The notes below the pieces were generated by a model that was given only the letters and a program-made list of their open reading frames with translations, ran no database searches and had not been told where the DNA came from. The position numbers and the translations under genes were made by a program. A stretch of 6,416 nucleotides of DNA from Deltaproteobacteria bacterium (GTDB lineage: Bacteria; Desulfobacterota_B; Binatia; Bin18): positions 1 to 6,416 of the forward strand of contig JAAXHF010000659.1 of NCBI GenBank assembly GCA_012271025.1, read 5' to 3'. Positions 5,161 to 6,416 of this stretch are shown here, piece after piece (position 1 is the stretch's first letter; the number at the start of each line of letters is the position of its first letter).

Positions 5161-6416
5161 GCGCGGCCGACTCCTGGCCGGCCTGTTCGAGCAGCCGGGC
5201 CGTCATATTGAGAATATCGCGTTCGGTCACAATGCCGACCAAGCGCTCGTGTTTGACCACCAGCAAGTAGTCGCTGTTTTCCTGGCGCATCCGGGTGACC
5301 GCGTCCAGGACCAGGGTTTCCGGGGGCAGCGTCAACGGTTTCGGCTGCATGACCGCACTGACCGGCGGCGGCTCGCGGTCGGTCTGGGGCAGGCCGTGCC
5401 GCAGCACCTCAAAGCACGAGATCAGACCGGCCAGCCGGCCCTGTTCGTCCTCGACCGGGATGTGGCGAATCCGTTTCCAGTCCATCAGCCTGGCCACCAG
5501 ATCGAGCGGCTCGTCGGGATGGACGGTGAACAGATCGGTGGTCATGAACTCTTCAATGCGCAAGGCATGCAGCTCTGCGCCGTGGCCCTCTGTGAGGTCG
5601 GCGAGCGGCCATTCGTGCACGGGTGTTCCCTCCCACTGACGGTTGATAGTTGCGGCGGTCAACGCACTCAGCCGCGCCGCCTGGGTGTCAGCGCCCTGCA
5701 TATCGGCCAAAGAGCGTAGCAACCAGGACGCTCCGGTTCGGCCCGAGGCCACTCGCTGAGCGATCACGTCCAGGTAGCGCTCGATGTCCACCCGGTCCAG
5801 ACCGGCCGCACTCAGCCCGTGGCGCGCCAGCGGCAACAGCTCCCGGACGATCAGCTCGCGGGCCGGCACGCTTTTCCCGTCGAGCCAGGTCAACTGGGCG
5901 TCGAGGCCAGCCTGCGCCGCTGCCAGGAAGTTGGTCTCGGCGTCGTGGAACGACAGTTTTGTGCTGATATCCCCATAGCTGTCCTGTCCGCCACGCAGCA
6001 GGCCAAGAAAGAAGGCGGCGTTGGCCACCTCATCAACAACCGTGGGACCGGCCGGCAGGACCCGGTTCTCAATCCGGATATGAGCCGTGCCCCCGCCAAC
6101 GCCGAAGCAGCCCCGGTTCCAGCGATAGACCGTCCCGGTATGGATACGCAGAGCCTGCAATGTGGGCAGCCCGCCCTGTCCCAGCACGGTCCAGGAGTCC
6201 TCTTCCAGGGACGTTTCCAGCAGAACCCGAAAGCGGGCCAGATCTTCCTGGATCAGCTCCAGGATGGAGTGGTGCAGCCACTGCTGGCCAAAGCTGACCC
6301 GAGGGGCGCGCTCGCGCATATGATGGCCGGTGCTGCGCGTATCAACCGCCTGTTGAAACAGCGGAATCCGCGTCTCCCGCCACAGCCGGCGGCCAAACAG
6401 GAGCGGCGAGTTGCTG
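5150..6416 (-). CDS. GCS2-family carboxylate-amine ligase fused to a CBS-domain pair (5' end outside window)
   Basis: The frame is open from the right edge to TGA at 5152-5150, 421 codons seen. The Met at 6319 is internal: the preceding 32 codons (NSPLLFGRRLWRETRIPLF ... QQAVDTRS) are typical of glutamate-cysteine-ligase-like GCS2 enzymes, as are RVSFGQQWL and the later RIENRVLPAGPTVVDEVANA. GCS2 enzymes use ATP to join a carboxylate (often glutamate gamma-carboxyl) to an amine. The N-terminal ATP-binding part lies outside the window. Numbering from the edge, the ligase ends near 270-280, then comes CBS 1 (about 287-340) and CBS 2 (about 352-406). The second CBS ligand motif is intact (GIVTERD, Asp400), while the first reads GLISCFE with Glu336 in place of Asp. 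Fusion implies allosteric control of the ligase by an adenine nucleotide. The deacylase gene overlaps its 3' end. It could be a gamma-glutamyl or other amidoligase; true glutathione synthesis is not shown. Confidence 0.85.
   Translation of the reverse strand, partial: SNSPLLFGRRLWRETRIPLFQQAVDTRSTGHHMRERAPRVSFGQQWLHHSILELIQEDLARFRVLLETSLEEDSWTVLGQGGLPTLQALRIHTGTVYRWNRGCFGVGGGTAHIRIENRVLPAGPTVVDEVANAAFFLGLLRGGQDSYGDISTKLSFHDAETNFLAAAQAGLDAQLTWLDGKSVPARELIVRELLPLARHGLSAAGLDRVDIERYLDVIAQRVASGRTGASWLLRSLADMQGADTQAARLSALTAATINRQWEGTPVHEWPLADLTEGHGAELHALRIEEFMTTDLFTVHPDEPLDLVARLMDWKRIRHIPVEDEQGRLAGLISCFEVLRHGLPQTDREPPPVSAVMQPKPLTLPPETLVLDAVTRMRQENSDYLLVVKHERLVGIVTERDILNMTARLLEQAGQESAAHDA

Noticed and set aside
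6317..6319. ATG as the true start of the GCS2-CBS gene
   Set aside because: The 32 codons before it are clearly homologous to GCS2 ligases and the frame is open to the window edge.

Overview
The window is GC-rich bacterial DNA with tightly packed genes, strong Shine-Dalgarno (SD) sites and short overlaps. The gene content (aldo/keto reductase, tandem Usp and CBS-domain proteins, a GCS2-type amidoligase with an AstE-like deacylase, traces of a quinol nitric oxide reductase) would suit a Deltaproteobacteria- or Tectomicrobia-like environmental bacterium. That assignment is an inference from gene style only.

Left part (1-1344, + strand): the 3' end of an aldo/keto reductase gene, then a secreted-looking protein built of 23-residue MORN-like repeats encoded by near-perfect 69-bp DNA repeats.

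Middle (1345-1965): a stretch that appears non-coding on the + strand but holds two coding relics on the - strand. One is a TFIIB-type zinc-ribbon reading frame (1596-1817) with no ATG, GTG or TTG start. Just downstream of it is the first ~65 codons of a quinol-dependent nitric oxide reductase (norB/norZ type), with a good SD and GTG start but frameshifted and cut off ~20 bp from the MORN gene's stop. An AT-rich divergent promoter-like region lies at about 1822-1890.

Right part (1966-6416): two convergent operons. The + strand operon encodes a two-CBS-domain protein and a tandem universal stress protein. The - strand operon encodes a GCS2-family carboxylate-amine ligase fused to a CBS pair (its 5' end lies beyond the window), an AstE/aspartoacylase-family zinc deacylase, and a stand-alone CBS-pair protein. 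Within the - operon successive genes overlap by 11 and 19 bp. The convergent ends meet at a 12-bp-stem hairpin. Three CBS pairs in 4.4 kb, one fused directly to an amide-bond-forming enzyme beside a predicted amide-hydrolysing enzyme, suggest a metabolite- or peptide-modification pathway gated by adenine nucleotides, paired with a stress-response operon carrying a paralogous CBS sensor. This is the most interesting system-level reading of the window, and it is inference.
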